From: Streptomyces graminofaciens
Lineage (GTDB): Bacteria; Actinomycetota; Actinomycetes; Streptomycetales; Streptomycetaceae
DNA: 64,000 bases
Direction of reading: 5' to 3'
Assembly: GCF_030294945.1 (NCBI RefSeq)
Contig: NZ_AP018448.1
Location: 6,602,001-6,666,000 of the forward strand
Positions 61,116 to 64,000 of the stretch are shown here, one piece after another. The translations under genes were made by a program, and so were the position numbers. How positions within the stretch are numbered: position 1 is the first letter of the stretch; each line of letters opens with the position of its first letter. Below the pieces are notes generated by a model that searched no databases, was not told the origin of the DNA, and worked only from the letters and a program-made list of their open reading frames with translations.

Positions 61116-62533
61116 CGGACACCCGCACCGCTCAGAGCGAGGAACTGCCCGCACCGTCCCACCCCATGGCCGTTGCCCGCCGTCTGCTGCCCGACTGGCA
61201 GGGCGAGGACGGCAAGCTCGTGTGCCGCCGCTGGCGCGCGTCCTGGATGCGCTGGAACGGCACCTGCTGGCGCGAGGTCGACGACGACCAAGTACGCAAG
61301 GCCATGTACGAGCGCCTTGAGCACGCCGTCTACCAGGTCCCCGCCAAGGACGGCGAGACCGAGGAACGCGACTGGGCGCCGACCAAACCGAAGATCAGCA
61401 ACCTGCTCGATGCCCTGGGCTCGATCGTTCTCCTGCCCACCGACACCGACACCCCCGCATGGATCGACGACCAGGGCGACACCGGACAGGACCACGGCCC
61501 CATCGTGGCCTGCCAGAACGGGTTGCTGCGCATCCGCGACCGGGCGCTCATGCCGCACACACCGGAGTTCTTCAACAACGTCTCCATCCCGTACGCCTAC
61601 GACCCCAGCGCGAGCGCACCGACGTGGGACAACTTCCTCGCCCAGCTCTGGCCCGACGATCCCGACTCCGTCTCCGCTCTACAGGAGTGGTTCGGCTACG
61701 TCATCTCCGGCCGCACCGACCAACAGAAGATCCTTCTCATGGTCGGCCCGACCCGATCCGGGAAGGGCACCATCGCCCGCGTCCTCAAAGCGCTGGTCGG
61801 CAAGGAGAACCTCGCCGGGCCCACCCTCGCCGGACTCGGCACGAACTTCGGCCTGTCCACCCTGATCGGCAAGCCCCTGGGGGTCATCTCCGACGCCCGA
61901 CTGTCCGGCAACGACAACACCCAGGTCGTCGAACGGCTCCTCACCATCTCCGGCGAGGACACCATCGACATCGACCGCAAGTACCGCCAGCCGTGGACCG
62001 GCAAGCTCCCCACCCGGCTAGTGATCCTGTCCAACGAACTGCCCCACTTCGGCGACTCCTCCGGCGTCATCGCCAACCGGTTCATCCTGCTCAACACCCG
62101 CCTGTCCTGGCTCGGCAAGGAAGATCCCACCCTCACCGACCGGCTCATCGCCGAAGTCCCCGGCATCATCAACTGGGCCCTGGAAGGACTCGCCCGACTC
62201 CAGCGCACCGGACGGATCACCGAACCGGCATCCAGCCGCGAAGCCGTCACCACCATGCGCGACACCGCGAGCCCCACCAGCGCATTCGTCCGCGAACGCT
62301 GCACCACCGGCCCCACATGCAGCGTTCCCGTGGAAGCACTGTGGGCCGTCTGGCGAGACTGGGCCGAGGACAACGGCGTCAAGCCCGGAACGAAGCAGGT
62401 ATTCGGCCGCAACCTGCTCTCCGTCGTCCCCCAACTCAACCGCACCCGCCCCCGCAACGCCTACGGCCAACAGGTCGCCACGTACACCGGGATCACGCTG
62501 AACGGGTCCGAACCACATCTGCCTGAGTCGTGA
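61112..62533 (+). CDS. phage/plasmid primase-helicase, P4/D5 type (SF3)
   Basis: 473 aa from the ATG at 61112 (ATGA overlap). A D5 N-terminal-like region (about 30-210; NGLLRIRDRALMPHTPEFFN, VSIPYAYDPSASAPTWDNFL) is followed by the SF3 helicase: ALQEWFGYVISGRTDQQKIL, Walker A MVGPTRSGKGTIARVL, LGVISDARLSGND (Walker B region), RKYRQPWTGKLPTRLVILSN (sensor) and NRFILLNT. A winged-helix tail ends in HLPES. With the prim-pol it should start and unwind element replication. Its stop codon lies inside a 25-bp perfect inverted repeat. Confidence 0.92.
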   Translation: MTDTRTAQSEELPAPSHPMAVARRLLPDWQGEDGKLVCRRWRASWMRWNGTCWREVDDDQVRKAMYERLEHAVYQVPAKDGETEERDWAPTKPKISNLLDALGSIVLLPTDTDTPAWIDDQGDTGQDHGPIVACQNGLLRIRDRALMPHTPEFFNNVSIPYAYDPSASAPTWDNFLAQLWPDDPDSVSALQEWFGYVISGRTDQQKILLMVGPTRSGKGTIARVLKALVGKENLAGPTLAGLGTNFGLSTLIGKPLGVISDARLSGNDNTQVVERLLTISGEDTIDIDRKYRQPWTGKLPTRLVILSNELPHFGDSSGVIANRFILLNTRLSWLGKEDPTLTDRLIAEVPGIINWALEGLARLQRTGRITEPASSREAVTTMRDTASPTSAFVRERCTTGPTCSVPVEALWAVWRDWAEDNGVKPGTKQVFGRNLLSVVPQLNRTRPRNAYGQQVATYTGITLNGSEPHLPES

Positions 62534-62591
62534 CTCATCGCGACTCACACCCCCACCAACCCGCCCTGAGTCGCGATGAGTCACGACTCAG
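62523..62591. repeat. 25-bp perfect inverted repeat, candidate origin or strong terminator
   Basis: The arms at 62523-62547 and 62567-62591 are exact complements around a 19-bp C-rich spacer. Each arm holds GAGTC/GACTC sub-repeats, e.g. GAGTCGTGACTC. It covers the stop codon of the helicase and precedes xis. Confidence 0.75.
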
Positions 62592-62643
62592 AGCAATGTG
62601 CTCAGAACCCCATCACCGCGCCACCCCCGCGCTGAGGAGTGCC

Positions 62644-62829
62644 ATGCCCCGCCCCGAGAAGCTCAAGCTCGCCGAAGTCCTCGTAGAGATCAAGATGAGC
62701 CGCGCCGCCTTCTACCGCATGCGCGCCCGTGGCAAGGCACCGAAGCTCATCAAGCTGCCGAACGGGCAGATCCGTTGCCGCCGCAGCGACCTGGACGCGT
62801 GGTGGGCCGAGAACGAGATCGCCGCCTGA
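62644..62829 (+). CDS. xis: excisionase-like MerR/HTH_17 protein
   Basis: 61 aa from the ATG at 62644 with GAGGAG upstream. A complete small winged HTH: KLAEVLVEIKMSRAAFYRMR, ARGKAPKLIKLPNGQIRCRR, SDLDAWWAENEIAA, as in HTH_17/AlpA-like Xis proteins of AICEs. It directly precedes int, the normal xis-int order, and would direct the integrase to excise the element. Confidence 0.88.
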   Translation: MPRPEKLKLAEVLVEIKMSRAAFYRMRARGKAPKLIKLPNGQIRCRRSDLDAWWAENEIAA

Positions 62830-62844
62830 CCCGCTGACAGACCC

Positions 62845-62876
62845 GTGGGGCCCCGCCGTTCGCAGCGGGGCCCCAT
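62845..62876 (+). terminator. hairpin between xis and int
   Basis: TGGGGCCCCGC (62846-62856) pairs with GCGGGGCCCCA (62865-62875), loop 8 nt, ending 18 bp before the int start. It may uncouple int from xis expression. Confidence 0.7.
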
Positions 62877-62893
62877 CTCCATGAAGGGGAACA

Positions 62894-64000
62894 ATGCACA
62901 GCTACGACGTGCGCATTTGGAGCGTCCGGAAGCGTCCGAGCAAGTCGGCCCCGTATCAACTCCGCTGGCAGGTCGACGGGACGGAGTTTCCGGAGAAGTT
63001 CGCCACCAAGACGCTTGCCGACGCGCGCCGCGCGGAACTGCTGACCGCGGCCCGGAAGGGAGAGCCGTTCGACACCGAGACCGGTCTCCCCGTTTCGGAG
63101 CTGCGGGAACGGAACCGCACGGGTTGGTACGCCCATGCCCGCGCGCACGCCGCGCGAAAGTGGCCGACTGCCGCAGCGAAGCACCGCGCGAGCATCGCAG
63201 AGAGCCTGACCATCGCCACGATGGCGCTGTGCCCGGACGGCAAGGGACGCCCGGCAGACGAACTCTTGCGGCGTGCGCTCTACCAGTGGGGATTCAACGC
63301 CGGACGCCATGACCAGGAACCGCCAGAAGCAGAGGCCAAGGCGTTGGCGTGGGTGGCACGTAACGCGCCAGCCGTGGTCGACCTGGACAGTGCGAAGCGC
63401 GTGCGCATGGTGCTCGAAGCCTTGGCCAAACGACAGGACGGCAAGGCCGCCGCAGCGAACACGTTCCGGCGGCGCCGGGCGGTGCTGAGCAACTGCCTCC
63501 GTCTCGCTGTGGAACAAGAACTGTTGCCCGGCAACCCCCTGCACCGAGTGCACTGGGAGACTCCCAAGGCAGTGGAGGAGCTTGACGTTCGCAGCGTCGC
63601 CACACCGGCACAGGCACGGGCGCTACTTGACGCGGTCCGCGCGCAGGGGCCGCGCGGCGCCCACCTGGTCGCGTTCTACGCGTGCATCTACTACGCCGCC
63701 ATGCGACCGGAGGAAGTGTCCATGCTGAGCGCTGATCAGTGCGAACTCCCCGCTGACGGCTGGGGACGGCTCATCCTCGCCGGCGCCCGGCCGCAGGTGG
63801 GTTCGGCCTGGACCGACGACGGCAAGCCGTACGAGGAACGACAGCTCAAGCATCGGGCCCGCCGCGCGGTCCGGCCCGTGCCCATCCCGCCGGTGCTGGT
63901 CGCCATCCTGCGAACCCACCTCGAAGCGTTCGGCAGCGCGACCGAGGGTCAACTGTTCAGTGCCGTACGAGGTGGGCCCGTCCGGTCGCAGGAGTACGGC
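62894..64000 (+). CDS. int: tyrosine-type site-specific integrase, 3' partial
   Basis: 369 codons from the ATG at 62894 (AAGGGGA upstream), open to the end of the window. N-terminal arm-binding part SYDVRIWSVRKRPSKSAPYQ, QLRWQVDGTEFPEKFATKTL; core-binding helices AAANTFRRRRAVLSNCLRLA and EQELLPGNPLHRVHW; the catalytic domain starts TPAQARALLDAVRAQ and has the first active-site Arg in FYACIYYAAMRPEEVSMLSA. The His-x-x-Arg and Tyr boxes lie beyond the window. It should recombine the element with tRNA-Ser(UGA), whose displaced 3' half is at 49418. Confidence 0.92.
   Translation, partial: MHSYDVRIWSVRKRPSKSAPYQLRWQVDGTEFPEKFATKTLADARRAELLTAARKGEPFDTETGLPVSELRERNRTGWYAHARAHAARKWPTAAAKHRASIAESLTIATMALCPDGKGRPADELLRRALYQWGFNAGRHDQEPPEAEAKALAWVARNAPAVVDLDSAKRVRMVLEALAKRQDGKAAAANTFRRRRAVLSNCLRLAVEQELLPGNPLHRVHWETPKAVEELDVRSVATPAQARALLDAVRAQGPRGAHLVAFYACIYYAAMRPEEVSMLSADQCELPADGWGRLILAGARPQVGSAWTDDGKPYEERQLKHRARRAVRPVPIPPVLVAILRTHLEAFGSATEGQLFSAVRGGPVRSQEYG

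Overview
The window is high-GC actinobacterial DNA and almost certainly comes from a Streptomyces chromosome. The reasons are a strong G/C bias at codon third positions, many GTG starts with GGAGG-type ribosome sites, an SSI-family protease inhibitor, SigE-type sigma factors, HGxxPAAW and DUF2797 proteins, an exact Streptomyces parS site and an actinomycete integrative and conjugative element (AICE). The parS at 41001-41014 suggests the core part lies in the central, origin-proximal region.

Layout. (1) 1-15311 is conserved chromosome: the end of an MFS exporter fused to carboxypeptidase-regulatory-like domains, a YceI-like protein, a flavin/F420 PPOX protein, a TetR regulator and second MFS exporter, a four-gene operon (response regulator, sensor kinase, GT2/GtrA glycosyltransferase, GT39 glycosyltransferase) joined by 4-bp overlaps, an ABM-domain protein, a DUF2797 protein, a small membrane protein and a MarR regulator. 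(2) 15417-34508 is a decayed island made of two tandem integrative elements at a tRNA-Arg(ACG) gene. Truncated 3' copies of the tRNA lie at 15417 and 22565, the intact tRNA at 34436-34508, and each unit keeps an integrase remnant near its right end. It carries an IS630 element, IS5- and IS256-type remnants, an aldo/keto reductase with a divergent LuxR-type regulator, a PPOX protein, a 1257-aa HTH-STAND-WD40 protein, a secreted aerolysin-like protein, and fragments of a guanyl-RNase-like protein and a protein kinase. (3) 34686-48591 is core chromosome again: tRNA-Ser(GCU), an SSI inhibitor, a 1720-aa PAS/degenerate-kinase/receiver protein, parS, an acyl-CoA ligase, a SigE-family sigma factor, a ChsH2-ChsH1-Ltp2-like operon, a prim-pol protein, a GNAT acetyltransferase and small hypothetical genes. 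(4) 49418-64000 is the left 14.6 kb of an apparently intact AICE in a tRNA-Ser(UGA) gene. It starts with the displaced tRNA 3' part, then a low-GC OLD-family nuclease (likely defence cargo), a DUF218 protein and GntR repressor with a large palindromic operator, a coupled transfer operon (DUF6284, Pycsar-effector-like membrane protein, Spd-like membrane proteins, TraB-like FtsK translocase), a replication block (prim-pol, Zn-finger-like protein, P4-type primase-helicase), an excisionase and an integrase that runs off the window.

How the parts work together. The island and the AICE have the same architecture: the element enters the 3' half of a minus-strand tRNA, int lies beside the intact tRNA on the right, and the displaced 3' half with its terminator marks the left end. 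The AICE is predicted to replicate with its primase-helicase, move as double-stranded DNA through the translocase, be held in check by the GntR repressor and recombine through Xis/Int. In the chromosomal part, the acyl-CoA ligase and the ChsH2/ChsH1/Ltp2-like set point to steroid or branched acyl-CoA side-chain breakdown, each with a palindromic operator at its promoter.
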